Numbered from the stretch's first letter, positions 54,763 to 64,000 are shown. The stretch: DNA of 64,000 nt from Afipia sp. (GCA_024707075.1 JANQAK010000001.1:1076001-1140000), one strand, 5' to 3'. The notes: generated from the letters alone by a model not told the origin. Translations and numbers: made by a program.

Positions 54763-55017
54763 ATGTGGTACGTCTACATCCTCCGCAGCATGAGTTCTCC
54801 GGATCAAGAATACACCGGCGCCACGGCCGATTTGAAGCAGCGGTTGGCCGATCATAACGCCTGCAAATCAGCACATACCTCGAAATTCACGCCATGGCAG
54901 CTTGCCTGGTACCGCGCCTTTCCCGACAAGCTCCAAGCGCTCTCATTCGAGACTTATTTGAAGTCGCACTCGGGACGCGCGTTTGCAAAGAAGCGTTTGT
55001 TGAAGCCAGCAGAGTGA
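54763..55017 (+). CDS. GIY-YIG nuclease domain protein
   Basis: Small protein of 84 residues consisting of one GIY-YIG domain of the UPF0213/YhbQ kind: WYVYILRSM, EYTGATADLKQRLADHN, and TPWQLAWYRAF with a C-terminal KKRLLK. The first motif reads VYI and the second EYTGAT, where the classic second motif is YIG. ATG 54763 is preceded by GGAAG at a good distance; ATG 54754 lies directly on that site. Related orphan proteins bind or cut DNA, but the role is unclear. The following 220 nt contain no gene. Confidence 0.88.
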   Translation: MWYVYILRSMSSPDQEYTGATADLKQRLADHNACKSAHTSKFTPWQLAWYRAFPDKLQALSFETYLKSHSGRAFAKKRLLKPAE

Positions 55018-55237
55018 AGCCCTGGAATGCCAATAATCACCGGCCTGATCGCCGGAATGACTTTCGAGCCAGCGCCATGCGCAACGTTCGCTTGCTGAAC
55101 CAACGCAGCGCAGCATGCGCGCGCGCATGGATGCCAGTCCGTGACGATATTGACGCGGCTCGCCGAATTCTTTCAATGTGCCGGCGGCCGCGCCCGCGGC
55201 ATCGTCTTCTGTTTTCCGCTGATCGAAGGTTGACCCG

Positions 55238-56434
55238 ATGACATCCCAACCCGGAGCGATGGCCGGACTGCGCGTGATCGATCTCACGCGCGTGCTCGGC
55301 GGTCCCTACTGCACGCAGATTCTCGCCGACCACGGCGCGGATGTCGTGAAGGTCGAGCCTCCCGCCGGCGACGAGACCCGCGACTGGGGCCCTCCATTCC
55401 ACGACGACGACGCGGCCTATTTCATCGGCACCAACCGCAACAAGCGCTCCATCGGTCTCGACCTTGCGTCCGAAGGTGGCCGCGCCGTGCTGATGAAGAT
55501 GCTCGAGACCGCCGACGTGCTGATCGAGAACTTCAAGCCCGGCACCCTCGACAAGTGGGGCATCGGCAACGATTTCCTGCGCGCGAAATTTCCCACGTTG
55601 ATCCACTGCCGCATTTCCGGATTCGGCGCGGACGGCCCGCATGGCGGACATCCCGGCTACGACGCGATCATCCAGTCGATGGTCGGCCTGATGGCCTCGA
55701 CCGGCTCGCCGCAAAGCGGTCCGACCCGGATCGGCGTCGCGCTGGTCGATATGTCGACGGGGCTTTATGCCGCCACCGGCATCCTGATGGCGCTGGCGGA
55801 GCGGCAGAAATCCGGCAAGGGACAGTTTCTCGAGACGACGCTTTACGAAGTCGGCCTTGCGATCATGCACCCGCACACGGCCAACTATTTCATGCACGGC
55901 AAGCCGCCGGCGCTGACCGGCAACGAGCATCCGAATCTGGTGCCCTATGCCGTGTTCCCCGCCCGCGACGGCAACATCTTCATGGGGGTCGGCAACGACG
56001 GCACTTTCCGCAAGCTGATGAAGGAACTCGGGCGGCCCGAACTCGGCACCGACCCGCGCTTCGCGCGCAACCGCGATCGCATCGCGAACCGTGACGAACT
56101 CACCGCCGTCCTCGTCGACATCCTCAAGGATCTCGATGCCGAGCCGCTGTGCCGCCGCCTGCTTGCGGCGGGTCTGCCCGCGGGCCCAGTGCAGTCCATC
56201 GACAAGGCATTGTCCAACGAGCACACCAAGTATCGCGGCGATGTCATCGAGAAGGACTGGTACAAGGGCGTCGCCTCGCCGATCCGCTTCGACCGGACCA
56301 AGGCCAGCCTGCGCCGCGTGCCGCCGAAATACAGCCAGCATACTGATGAGGTTCTCGGCGAGTTCGGCTACTCGGCGAAAGAGATCGCCGATCTTCGCGC
56401 CTCGGGCGTGGTGGTCGGGGAGCGGAAGCGTTAA
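55238..56434 (+). CDS. CaiB/BaiF family CoA transferase
   Basis: Class III CoA transferase of 398 residues that moves CoA between carboxylic acids. The N-terminal MAGLRVIDLTRVLGGPYCTQ, DHGADVVKVEPPAGDETRDW and NRNKRSIGLDLASEGGRAVL are typical. The catalytic Asp is expected in the VDMSTGLYAATGILMAL region. The substrate cannot be told from sequence. The gene stands alone, and the 278 nt that follow hold a family B repeat and no gene. Confidence 0.92.
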   Translation: MTSQPGAMAGLRVIDLTRVLGGPYCTQILADHGADVVKVEPPAGDETRDWGPPFHDDDAAYFIGTNRNKRSIGLDLASEGGRAVLMKMLETADVLIENFKPGTLDKWGIGNDFLRAKFPTLIHCRISGFGADGPHGGHPGYDAIIQSMVGLMASTGSPQSGPTRIGVALVDMSTGLYAATGILMALAERQKSGKGQFLETTLYEVGLAIMHPHTANYFMHGKPPALTGNEHPNLVPYAVFPARDGNIFMGVGNDGTFRKLMKELGRPELGTDPRFARNRDRIANRDELTAVLVDILKDLDAEPLCRRLLAAGLPAGPVQSIDKALSNEHTKYRGDVIEKDWYKGVASPIRFDRTKASLRRVPPKYSQHTDEVLGEFGYSAKEIADLRASGVVVGERKR

Positions 56435-56474
56435 GGCATGATTCCAATACGTTGAATCAGCCTCTTTTCCGCTC

Positions 56475-56530
56475 GTCCCCGCGAAAGGGGGACCCAGGTT
56501 TTTGAAGGACTGGATTCCCGCTTCCGCGGA
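56475..56530. repeat. Palindromic repeat family B, copy 3
   Basis: CGTCCCCGCGAAAGGGGGAC at the left and ATTCCCGCTTCCGCGGAAAT at the right form a less perfect version of the family B pattern, ending GAGCGG like copy 1. Confidence 0.65.
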
Positions 56531-56712
56531 AATGAGCGGAGCGATGATGCTTCATTGCTTTATGGCGGCCATCAAGCCGTCTGCGCCCAAGGTCGAAGCC
56601 ATTTAGGGCTTCCCTCGGGCAACCCTCCCCGACTACCATTCGGCGTCACGCGCACGTCATCCGGCGCTGTTACCGCGCAAACGATGATGACGGCTTCAGG
56701 GAGATACGATCG

Positions 56713-58038
56713 ATGACAATTCGCCACGCCGGCCTCAAGGCCATTCTGGGCCTCGCCGCTTCAACGATCATTGCTTTCGCAACGCCGGCGCAGGCCGTCA
56801 CCGAGATCCAGTGGTGGCACGCCATGACCGGCGGCAACAACGATATCGTCAACAAGCTCGCGGCGGATTTCAACGCCTCGCAGAGCGACTACAAGGTGGT
56901 GCCCACCTTCAAGGGCAGCTATCCGGACACCATGAACGCCGGCATCGCCGCGTTCCGCGCCGGCAACGCGCCACACATCATCCAGGTGTTCGAGGTCGGC
57001 ACCGCGACCATGATGAGCGCCACCGGCGCGATCAAGCCGGTCTACCAGCTCATGAAGGACGCCAACGAGCCGTTCGACCCGAAGGCCTACCTGCCCGCGA
57101 TCACCGGCTACTATTCGACCGCGAAGGGCGACATGCTGTCGTTCCCCTTCAATTCCTCGTCGATGGTGATGTGGGTCAACCTCGACGCGCTGAAGAAGGC
57201 GAACATCGCGGAGATTCCGAAAACCTGGCCGCAGGTGTTCGACGCCGCCAAGAAGCTGAAGGCCGCCGGATACGCCACCTGCGGTTTCTCCAACGCATGG
57301 GCGACCTGGGCCAACATCGAGCAGTTTTCCGCCTGGCACAACGTGCCGATCGGCACCAAGGCGAACGGCCTCGACGGCTTCGACACCGTGCTGAAATTCA
57401 ACTCCCCGCTGCACATCAAGCATTTGCAGAACCTGATCGACCTGCAAAAGGACAAGACCTACGACTATTCCGGCCGCGCCAATGCGGGCGAGGCCCGTTT
57501 CGGCTCCGGCGAGTGCCCGCTGTTCCTGACCTCGTCGGGCTATTACGCCACCGCCAAGGGCACCGCAAAGTTCGCCTTCACCTCCGCGCCGATGCCGTAC
57601 TATCCGGATGTCGCGGGCGCGCCGCAGAACTCGATCATCGGCGGCGCATCGCTCTGGGTGATGGGCGGCAAGAAGCCGGATGAATACAAGGGCGTCGCCA
57701 AGTTCTTCACTTTCCTGTCCGACACCAACCGGCAGGCCAAGCTGCATCAGGAATCCGGCTATCTGCCGATCACCAAGGCCGCCTATGAAAAGACCAAGGC
57801 GGACGGCTTCTATGAAAAGAACCCGACACTGCAAACGCCGCTGAAGGAACTCACCAACAAGGAGCCGACGGAAAATTCGCGCGGACTTCGTTTCGGCAAC
57901 ATGGTGCAGATGCGCGACATCTGGGCGGAAGAACTCGAAGCCGCGCTCGCCGGCCAGAAGACCGCCAAGGACGCGCTCGATTCGGCGGTCTCACGCGGCA
58001 ATGCCATGCTGCGGACCTTCGAGAAAACCGTGAAGTGA
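56713..58038 (+). CDS. ugpB: sn-glycerol-3-phosphate ABC transporter, substrate-binding protein
   Basis: Periplasmic binding protein of 441 residues. The signal peptide (LKAILGLAASTIIAFATPAQA) is followed by VTEIQWWHAMTGGNND, the UgpB-type start with the WWH ligand region. Further family segments are FKGSYPDTMNAGIAAFRAGN, PHIIQVFEVGTATMMSA and FNSSSMVMWVNLDAL. It belongs to the MalE-like extracellular binding proteins. The rest of the importer, ugpA-E-C, follows on the same strand. A repeat hairpin comes after this gene, which may allow a higher level of the binding protein. Confidence 0.94.
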   Translation: MTIRHAGLKAILGLAASTIIAFATPAQAVTEIQWWHAMTGGNNDIVNKLAADFNASQSDYKVVPTFKGSYPDTMNAGIAAFRAGNAPHIIQVFEVGTATMMSATGAIKPVYQLMKDANEPFDPKAYLPAITGYYSTAKGDMLSFPFNSSSMVMWVNLDALKKANIAEIPKTWPQVFDAAKKLKAAGYATCGFSNAWATWANIEQFSAWHNVPIGTKANGLDGFDTVLKFNSPLHIKHLQNLIDLQKDKTYDYSGRANAGEARFGSGECPLFLTSSGYYATAKGTAKFAFTSAPMPYYPDVAGAPQNSIIGGASLWVMGGKKPDEYKGVAKFFTFLSDTNRQAKLHQESGYLPITKAAYEKTKADGFYEKNPTLQTPLKELTNKEPTENSRGLRFGNMVQMRDIWAEELEAALAGQKTAKDALDSAVSRGNAMLRTFEKTVK

Positions 58039-58093
58039 GTGAGATAAGTTTAAAGCAGGTGCGATCACGTTGACGCAATCGAGGGCCGCGCAT

Positions 58094-58197
58094 ACTCCCC
58101 CTCCCCCTTGCGGGGAGGGGTCGGGGGTGGGGGTATCGCGTGCATAGAGCTTGTGGCCACCCCCTCCCCCAACCCCTCCCCCGCAAGGGGGAGGGAG
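58094..58197. repeat. Palindromic repeat family A, copy 6 (between ugpB and ugpA)
   Basis: CCCCTCCCCCTTGCGGGGAGGGG and CCCCTCCCCCGCAAGGGGGAGG face each other around GGGGGTGGGGGT ... ACCCCCTCCCCC. It fills most of the 240-nt gap between ugpB and ugpA; there is no gene in it. Confidence 0.86.
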
Positions 58198-58278
58198 CGC
58201 TTAGCGTTTCCATCGAAACACCTCGCACCCCCCAACCTCTCCTCACTGCGATGGTGGAGGGAGGGGAGGCATTGCTGA

Positions 58279-59160
58279 ATGGAAAAGTCCGCCGTCTTCA
58301 ACAACAAGCTGCTGCCGTACCTGCTGCTGACGCCGCAGCTCATCATCACGTTCGTGTTCTTCTACTGGCCCGCCAGCCAGGCCGTCTGGCAATCGTTTTT
58401 GCGCGAAGATGCTTTCGGCCTGTCCTCGGAATTCATCGGTCTGGAGAATTACCAGGCGCTGTTCGCGCAGCCCGAATACTACAAGGCGATGCTGACGACG
58501 GCGGTGTTCTCGACCCTCGTCGCGTTGCTGTCGCTGAGCATCGCGCTGCTGTTTGCGACCCAGGCCGACAAGGACCTCAAAGCAGCCCCGGCCTTCAAGA
58601 CCTTGATGATCTGGCCCTATGCGGTTGCACCCGCGATTGCCGGCGTGCTGTGGATCTTCATGTTCCATCCTTCGCTCGGCACGCTGGCGCGTCCGTTGCG
58701 CGTGCTGGGTTTTGACTGGAATCCGCTGCTGAACGGCAATCACGCCATGACGCTGGTGGTGATGGCCGCCGTGTGGAAGCAGATCGCGTATAATTTCCTG
58801 TTCTTTCTCGCGGGCCTTCAGGCGATTCCGAAAAGCGTGCTGGAAGCCGCAGCGATCGATGGCTCCGGCCCGCTGCGCCGGTTCTGGACCATCGTGTTTC
58901 CGCTGCTGTCGCCGACCCTGTTCTTCCTGCTGGTGGTGAATGTCGTCTACGTGTTCTTCGACACGTTCGGCATCATCGACGCCGTCACCGGCGGCGGCCC
59001 GGCGGGCGCGACCACGACCATGGTCTACAAGGTCTACGCGGACGGACGGCTCGGCGGCGACCTCGGCGGCTCCGCCGCGCAATCCGTGGTGCTGATGGTG
59101 ATCGTCATCGCGCTCACCGCGATCCAGTTTCGCTACGTCGAGCGCAAGGTGCAGTACTGA
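58279..59160 (+). CDS. ugpA: sn-glycerol-3-phosphate ABC transporter permease UgpA
   Basis: Membrane subunit of 293 residues with six hydrophobic helices ([20 protein letters not shown] at the start). The permease EAA loop is [20 protein letters not shown] followed by [11 protein letters not shown]. It forms the channel with UgpE. Its TGA shares one base with the ugpE ATG. Confidence 0.95.
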   Translation: MEKSAVFNNKLLPYLLLTPQLIITFVFFYWPASQAVWQSFLREDAFGLSSEFIGLENYQALFAQPEYYKAMLTTAVFSTLVALLSLSIALLFATQADKDLKAAPAFKTLMIWPYAVAPAIAGVLWIFMFHPSLGTLARPLRVLGFDWNPLLNGNHAMTLVVMAAVWKQIAYNFLFFLAGLQAIPKSVLEAAAIDGSGPLRRFWTIVFPLLSPTLFFLLVVNVVYVFFDTFGIIDAVTGGGPAGATTTMVYKVYADGRLGGDLGGSAAQSVVLMVIVIALTAIQFRYVERKVQY

Positions 59161-60007
59161 TGGTCGAGCACCGCCCGCTGCGCGATGTCGTCGCCTATGC
59201 CATTCTCACCTTCGGCGTGCTCCTCGTCGCGTTTCCGGTCTATCTCGCGGTGATCGCCTCGACCCATGACGCCGCCACAGTGGTCACCGGCAACATGCCG
59301 CTCTCTCCCGGCGGTCACACCCTGGAGAACTATTATCGCGCGATCTTCGTCGGCGGGTCGCGCGCCAGCCGCGAGCCGGTCGGTCACATGCTGATGAATT
59401 CGCTGATCTCCGCCACCGGCATCGCGGTCGGCAAGATCCTCATCTCGATCCTGTCGGCCTTCGCCGTGGTCTATTTCCGCTTTCCGTTCCGCAAGACCGC
59501 ATTCTGGATCATCTTCATCACGCTGATGCTGCCGGTCGAGGTCCGCATCTATCCCACCTACAAGGTGGTCGCCGATCTGCACATGCTCGACACCTATGCG
59601 GGATTGATCCTGCCGCTGATCGCGTCCGCCACCGGCACGCTGCTGTTCCGGCAATTCTTCATGACCGTTCCCGAAGAACTGCTGGAAGCCTCGAAGATCG
59701 ACGGCGCGGGACCGTTCCGTTTTTCAAGGACACGCTGCTGCCGCTGTCGATCACGACCATCGCCGCGCTGTTCGTGATCCAGTTCATCTACGGCTGGAAT
59801 CAATATCTGTGGCCGCTGCTGATCACCACGCAGGACTCGATGCAGACCATCGTGACCGGCATCAAGAAAATGCTGACCACCACGGACGAACTGGCGGAAT
59901 GGCAGTTGGCGATGGCCACCGCCGTGCTGGCGATGCTGCCGCCGGTGGCGGTGGTGATCCTGATGCAGCGGCTGTTCGTGCGCGGCCTGGTGGAGACGGA
60001 AAAGTGA
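59160..60007 (+). CDS. ugpE: sn-glycerol-3-phosphate ABC transporter permease UgpE (one-base frameshift in this sequence)
   Basis: Second membrane subunit, about 282 residues when restored. The first frame runs from [20 protein letters not shown] through LMLPVEVRIYPTYKVVADLH to the EAA loop ELLEASKIDGAGPFRF. The second frame resumes with VIQFIYGWNQYLWPLLITT and ends RLFVRGLVETEK. The sequence has five T at 59720-59724 where six would read RFFKDTLLPLS. Both halves are well conserved, so the loss is recent or is a sequence error. Confidence 0.9.
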
Positions 60008-60066
60008 AGATGACGAACAGAAAATGGCGCGTAGCGAATGGCCTGTTGATCTCGGCGGAGGAGACA

Positions 60067-60187
60067 TCCCTCCCCCGCTCTCGCGGTGGGGAGGGTGGTC
60101 CGAGCGAAGCGGAGGACCGGGTGGGGGGAGCCGCACGGCAATAGCCCCCCACCCCGACCCCTCCCCACCGCTACGCGGGGGAGGGGA
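60067..60187. repeat. Palindromic repeat family A, copy 7 (between ugpE and ugpC)
   Basis: CCCTCCCCCGCTCTCGCGGTGGGGAGGG at the left and CCCCTCCCCACCGCTACGCGGGGGAGGGG at the right, with GTCCGAGCGAAGCGGAGGAC as an inner hairpin. It fills most of the 189-nt gap ahead of ugpC. Confidence 0.85.
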
Positions 60188-60196
60188 GATTCCACC

Positions 60197-61303
<1,107 letters not shown>

Positions 61304-61343
61304 AAACGCTCGCGTTTTTCCTGTTTGAAGGCCGACAGGGGTT

Positions 61344-61372
61344 CTTGAACGGCACCCGGAAATCGCCATATT
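61344..61372 (+). promoter_or_regulatory. Candidate RpoH (sigma-32) heat-shock promoter
   Basis: CTTGAA (61344-61349) and CCATATT (61366-61372) are separated by 16 bases and resemble the RpoH consensus. Transcription would start near 61380, just before the hairpins of the candidate RNA thermometer. Confidence 0.55.
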
Positions 61373-61382
61373 CAATTCAACT

Positions 61383-61467
61383 GGCTGGCCATCCGGCAGC
61401 CGGGAACCAGGAAAGAGCGCCGCAAGGGCTCCAACCATCAAAGTCGCTTCGAGAGGACTTTGTGAAA
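61383..61467 (+). ncRNA. ROSE-type RNA thermometer ahead of the small heat-shock gene
   Basis: Three hairpins precede the start codon: GGCTG/CAGCC (61383-61401), GAGC/GCTC (61415-61431) and CAAAGTC/GACTTTG (61439-61462). The last contains the ROSE hallmark: UCGCU (61444-61448, form U-Y-G-C-U) opposite the Shine-Dalgarno AGGA (61454-61457), with a G-G apposition. Melting with heat would free the ribosome-binding site, 10 nt before ATG. ROSE elements controlling small Hsp genes are established in Bradyrhizobium. Confidence 0.75.
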
Positions 61468-61893
61468 ATGTCTCGTGTTCCTTCGCTATCGAGTCCGTTC
61501 CTTTTGGGATTCGACGAAATCGAGCGTGCGCTCGATCGCGTCGTGAAAGGCGCAGACGGTTATCCTCCTTACAACATCGAGCGGTGCGGCCGTGATGACG
61601 GCCAGCCCGAGCGCCTGCGGATCACGCTGGCGGTCGCAGGCTTTACCCGCGACCAACTCGATGTAACCACTGAGGAAAACCAGCTCGTGATCCGGGGCCG
61701 CCAGCAGGACGACAAGACCCGGCAATACATCCACCGCGGCATCGCCGCGCGTCATTTCCAGCGCACCTTCGTGCTGGCGGACGGGATGTATGTCATCGGC
61801 GCAGACCTGAAGAACGGCCTGCTGTCGATCGATCTGGCTCGTCCCGAGCCTGAACGGGTCGTTAAGACGATAGCCATCAATGAACACGAATAA
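61468..61893 (+). CDS. Small heat-shock protein, Hsp20 family
   Basis: ATP-independent chaperone of 141 residues from ATG 61468 (MSRVPSLSSPFLLGFDEIER). This N-terminus and the alpha-crystallin domain (about 35-130: YPPYNIERCGRDDGQPERLR, ITLAVAGFTRDQLDVTTEEN, LVIRGRQQDD) match the class A small Hsps of rhizobia (HspA/IbpA-like). The region AADLKNGLLSIDL appears here as GADLKNGLLSIDLARPEPER. Expression is likely controlled by the preceding thermometer. The DUF1150 gene follows 50 nt downstream, a usual pairing in alphaproteobacteria. Confidence 0.95.
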   Translation: MSRVPSLSSPFLLGFDEIERALDRVVKGADGYPPYNIERCGRDDGQPERLRITLAVAGFTRDQLDVTTEENQLVIRGRQQDDKTRQYIHRGIAARHFQRTFVLADGMYVIGADLKNGLLSIDLARPEPERVVKTIAINEHE

Positions 61894-61943
61894 TGGAACG
61901 GGTAGCGGACTCGACCGCTTAACAACTGCAAGGAGTCGAGACC

Positions 61944-62207
61944 ATGACTGAAGGTAACATCATCTTTGAACCCGCCGTCTCGCTGGAGGCGCTGGCGACA
62001 TTGGGCGAAGGCCACATTGCCTACGTCAAACAGATTCGCTCGGAAGACGTGCCGGGGCTTTTCCCGCAGGCGCCGCAGATCGCGCCCGGCCTGAAGCTGT
62101 TCGCGCTTCATGCCGCTGACGGCACTCCGATCATGCTGACCGACAGCCGCGAAGCGGCGATCGCGAATGCATGGAGCAACGAGCTGGAAACCGTCAGCGT
62201 CCACTGA
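61944..62207 (+). CDS. DUF1150 family protein
   Basis: Small protein of 87 residues, with the DUF1150 pattern: LATLGEGHIAYVKQIRSEDV, PQIAPGLKLFALHAADGTPI and MLTDSREAAIANAWSNELE. ATG 61944 is preceded by AAGGAG. The function is unknown, but it is nearly always the partner of a small Hsp gene, so a stress-linked role is inferred. A terminator follows. Confidence 0.9.
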   Translation: MTEGNIIFEPAVSLEALATLGEGHIAYVKQIRSEDVPGLFPQAPQIAPGLKLFALHAADGTPIMLTDSREAAIANAWSNELETVSVH

Positions 62208-62240
62208 CGCACGGTTCACGGCGCGACGAGCAACGGAAGG

Positions 62241-62273
62241 AACGGCGGCGCGCTGAGCGTCGCCGTTTTTATT
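62241..62273 (+). terminator. Rho-independent terminator after the DUF1150 gene
   Basis: AACGGCGGCGC and GCGTCGCCGTT pair around GCTGA with one G-T pair, followed by TTTTATTTT, 34 nt after the stop. Confidence 0.88.
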
Positions 62274-62308
62274 TTGCGCGGCGGCGTTCAACCCGCGGAT
62301 GACTGATA

Positions 62309-63470
62309 CCAAGTCTCGCTGATCAGAACCCGTGCGCCCATTGGCGCAGTCCGATGGACATGATCTTCCAGGGGCGGTCGACAAGGGTATTCCAAGCGTA
62401 GCAGCAGTGATCGACGATATCGTCGTAGGATTTGAAGACGCGGTTCGAGAGCCAGTTGTCACGCATATACTGCCAGATGTTTTCAACGGGATTAAGTTCA
62501 GGGCATTTCGGCGGCAGGGCGAGGATGGTGATGTTGGCGGGAATGAGCAATCTTGCTGACAGATGCCATCCGGCCTGATCGACGAGGAGGACGGCATGGG
62601 CTCCTGGTGCGACCGCTTTGGCGATTTCCGCGAGGTGCAGGTTCATCGCTTCGATATTGCAGGAGGGCAGGATCAGAGCCGCGCCCTTGCCCTGTTTCGG
62701 GCAGATGGCACCAAAGATATAGGTCGATGCGGTTCGCTGATCTTGCGGAGCGCTCGGGCGAGTCCCGCGTTTGGCCCACCTGCGGGTGATCTTGTTCTTC
62801 TGGCCGATACGAGCCTCGTCCTGGAACCAAATTTCTATCTTGCCGACATCGATTGCGTTTTCGCGCGCGACTTCATCCAGGCGCGCTGGGAACTTTTTTT
62901 AAAATCCTCGATGGCTCCCTCGGCCTGCGCATGATGGCGCGGTCGGGCTGAGAGCTTTCGGTAACCCATCGCGCGAAGCTCCCGGCTCAGCGTCTGCTTG
63001 GCGACCGTGATGCGGAACTCCTCGTATATCCATTGCGAAAGATCAATCAGCCGCCAGCGCACGACACCGTGGATCGCCGGGATCGGGCCGCTCTCGATCA
63101 TCCGCACAATCGCCTGGCGTTGCACATCATTGAGCCTCGAGGGTTGACCGGGCGATTTGCCGTCAAGCAGGCCGGCAGCACCCCGCGCATTGAACCGCAT
63201 CACCCAGTCCCGGATGATCTGTAGCGTCACGCCGCCAATCCTCGCCGCCTCGGTGCGGGTCGCCCCATCGTAAATCGCCGCCAGCGCCAAAAGCCGCCGA
63301 GCCTGCGGGCCATCCTTCGTCTTCCTCGCAAGTGCGCGCAGTTGAGATGCCGTGAAATCCCCGCGCAACGATACTGGAATGGACATGACGAACCTCCATC
63401 GTTCGCCACCAATGAATCAGAGCGAAACTGATTTGGGAATCGTCAACGAGTCACAATTTCTGAGATTTGG
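62309..63470 (-). mobile_element. Complete IS630-family insertion sequence
   Basis: About 1,162 bp. The terminal inverted repeats are CCAAGTCTC at 62309-62317 and CCAAATCTC read inward from 63470 (8 of 9 match). Both ends are flanked by TA (62307-62308 and 63471-63472), the target duplication of IS630/Tc1-mariner elements. The element carries one transposase gene in two frames. It is inserted at the 3' end of the tehA-like gene. Ends were placed by eye but agree with the TA rule. Confidence 0.85.
62323..63386 (-). CDS. IS630 transposase, two frames joined by a probable -1 frameshift
   Basis: DDE transposase of about 354 residues if ribosomes slip back one base. Frame 1 (63386 to about 62890) holds the helix-turn-helix region TRTEAARIGGVTLQIIRDWV and ends near GAIEDFKK. 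Frame 2 continues FPARLDEVARENAIDVGKIE, with catalytic residues in WFQDEARIG (Asp), VLLVDQAGWH (Asp) and ELNPVENIW (Glu). The join is a run of seven A on the coding strand (T run 62894-62900). Many IS630 elements use programmed frameshifting at A-runs; a simple one-base deletion is the alternative. Confidence 0.85.
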
Positions 63471-64000
63471 TATGAGGCGTCGATGGACGAACGACAGCCG
63501 ATTGGCAATGGCCCACAGCGCGCGAGCGCCCTGCAACAGGGTGCGCGCAAGCAAATATCCTTCGAACAGGCTGGCCAGCAGCAGTATCGGCGCCGCGACA
63601 TGGACGGCGACCGGAACGCCGGCGAGCGCGAGCTTGACGGCGATCACCGCGGTGCTTGAAACGCCGAACGTGTAAGACCAGTACGCGACCGAGAACGGCT
63701 GTTCGCGAAGCCAGCCGATCAGACGGCAGCCCAGCGCCAGTTGAAACAGGGCGTAGCCCCAGAGCATCAGGACCCAATGATCGGGCGCGGCACCGAGTGT
63801 CAGCCACGAGGCCCCGGCGACCGCGGGCGGCGCAAGATGAATGCCGATGCTCGAACGCTGCGCGGCCGGGAAGATGGCCGGGTCCCAGAGACGCTGCAAA
63901 ATGAGCGATTCAAGCGCCAGCCAGGAAAACAGCCCCGCGCCCATGAAGCACCAGCCAATATCCGGCCATCCCATCACACCGAACGCGGCGCTGCTGGTGA
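63417..64000 (-). CDS. TehA/SLAC1-family membrane transporter, 3' part, C-terminus altered by the IS
   Basis: C-terminal part of a polytopic membrane protein of the tellurite-resistance/dicarboxylate transporter (TDT) family; the frame is open to the window edge. Recognisable pieces are WCFMGAGLFSWLALESLILQ, GIHLAPPAVAGASWLTLG and REQPFSVAYWSYTFGVSSTA, which match the TehA C-terminal helices. The last 17 residues (from PNLRN to the stop) are read from inside the inserted IS630 end, so the native C-terminus is lost. The substrate is unknown; tellurite resistance should not be assumed. Confidence 0.8.
   Translation of the reverse strand, partial: TSSAAFGVMGWPDIGWCFMGAGLFSWLALESLILQRLWDPAIFPAAQRSSIGIHLAPPAVAGASWLTLGAAPDHWVLMLWGYALFQLALGCRLIGWLREQPFSVAYWSYTFGVSSTAVIAVKLALAGVPVAVHVAAPILLLASLFEGYLLARTLLQGARALWAIANRLSFVHRRLIPNLRNCDSLTIPKSVSL

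Noticed and set aside
54763-55017. GIY-YIG gene as a homing endonuclease next to a tRNA
   Set aside because: At 84 residues it is the stand-alone UPF0213 type with no DNA-target domain and no intron or intein near it.
56457-56639. A 60-codon minus-strand ORF after the CoA transferase
   Set aside because: Most of it is translated family B repeat (RGSGNPVLQKPGSPF), a common artefact of this repeat type.
63417-64000. Tellurite resistance function for the tehA-like gene
   Set aside because: Only membership of the TDT/SLAC1 family is visible; substrates in this family vary and the gene is truncated by the window and altered by the IS.

Overview
The window looks like core chromosome of an alphaproteobacterium of the Nitrobacteraceae (the Bradyrhizobium / Rhodopseudomonas / Nitrobacter / Afipia group); I cannot fix the genus. 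The grounds are the visibly GC-rich coding style, an F1-only ATP synthase operon (atpHAGDC, with no F0 genes beside it), the order mdh-sucC-sucD-sucA-sucB-SDR-lpdA, the small families TIGR02300, DUF1150 and DUF2794, a small heat-shock gene behind a ROSE-type RNA thermometer, and many short GC-rich palindromic repeats between genes.

Layout. 1-8.6 kb (+): proB (3' part)-proA-nadD, rsfS-rlmH-envC-like-ctpA, a divergent polysaccharide deacetylase and rppH, a conserved alphaproteobacterial run for proline and NAD synthesis, ribosome silencing and methylation, and envelope remodelling. 8.7-13.8 kb (-): atpHAGDC. 13.8-14.6 kb: a long non-coding stretch with an AT-rich core, then an rlpA-like gene. 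15.2-19.9 kb: priA (-), xerC (+), a DUF4337 gene (+) and a frameshifted membrane-protein gene (-). 20-29.9 kb (-): the TCA block mdh-sucCD-sucAB-SDR-lpdA. 30.1-32.8 kb (-): zapE, thpR, tesA. 32.8-37.1 kb (+): ybbA-ybbP, divergent from tesA as in E. coli, then a Bax-inhibitor-1 gene behind a candidate ybhL leader RNA. 37.2-40.2 kb: a GNAT gene, a two-cysteine ArsR regulator divergent from an AhpD-like gene, and DUF2794 and DUF1223 genes. 40.3-43 kb (-): acnA, frameshifted. 43.2-46.9 kb (+): ccmABCDG for cytochrome c maturation and a secreted helix-hairpin-helix protein. 47.1-49.6 kb: yciB-ftsY (-) and an RluA-family gene split by a palindromic repeat (+). 49.9-53.8 kb (-): aroA (frameshifted)-cmk-rpsA. 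53.9-56.4 kb (+): TIGR02300 gene, tRNA-Ala(GGC), a GIY-YIG gene and a CoA transferase. 56.7-61.3 kb (+): ugpB-A-E-C glycerol-3-phosphate importer, ugpE frameshifted. 61.3-62.3 kb (+): small Hsp and DUF1150. 62.3-63.5 kb: a complete IS630-family element with TA duplications, inserted at the 3' end of a tehA-like gene that runs off the right edge.

I see no defence island, prophage, CRISPR array or secondary-metabolite cluster. The points of interest are regulatory RNAs (ROSE thermometer, ybhL leader), a likely persulfide-sensing ArsR regulator with its palindromic operator, seven copies of one palindromic repeat family lying mostly inside operons and once inside a gene, and several single-base indels that break otherwise intact core genes. 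Some of those indels may be sequence errors.
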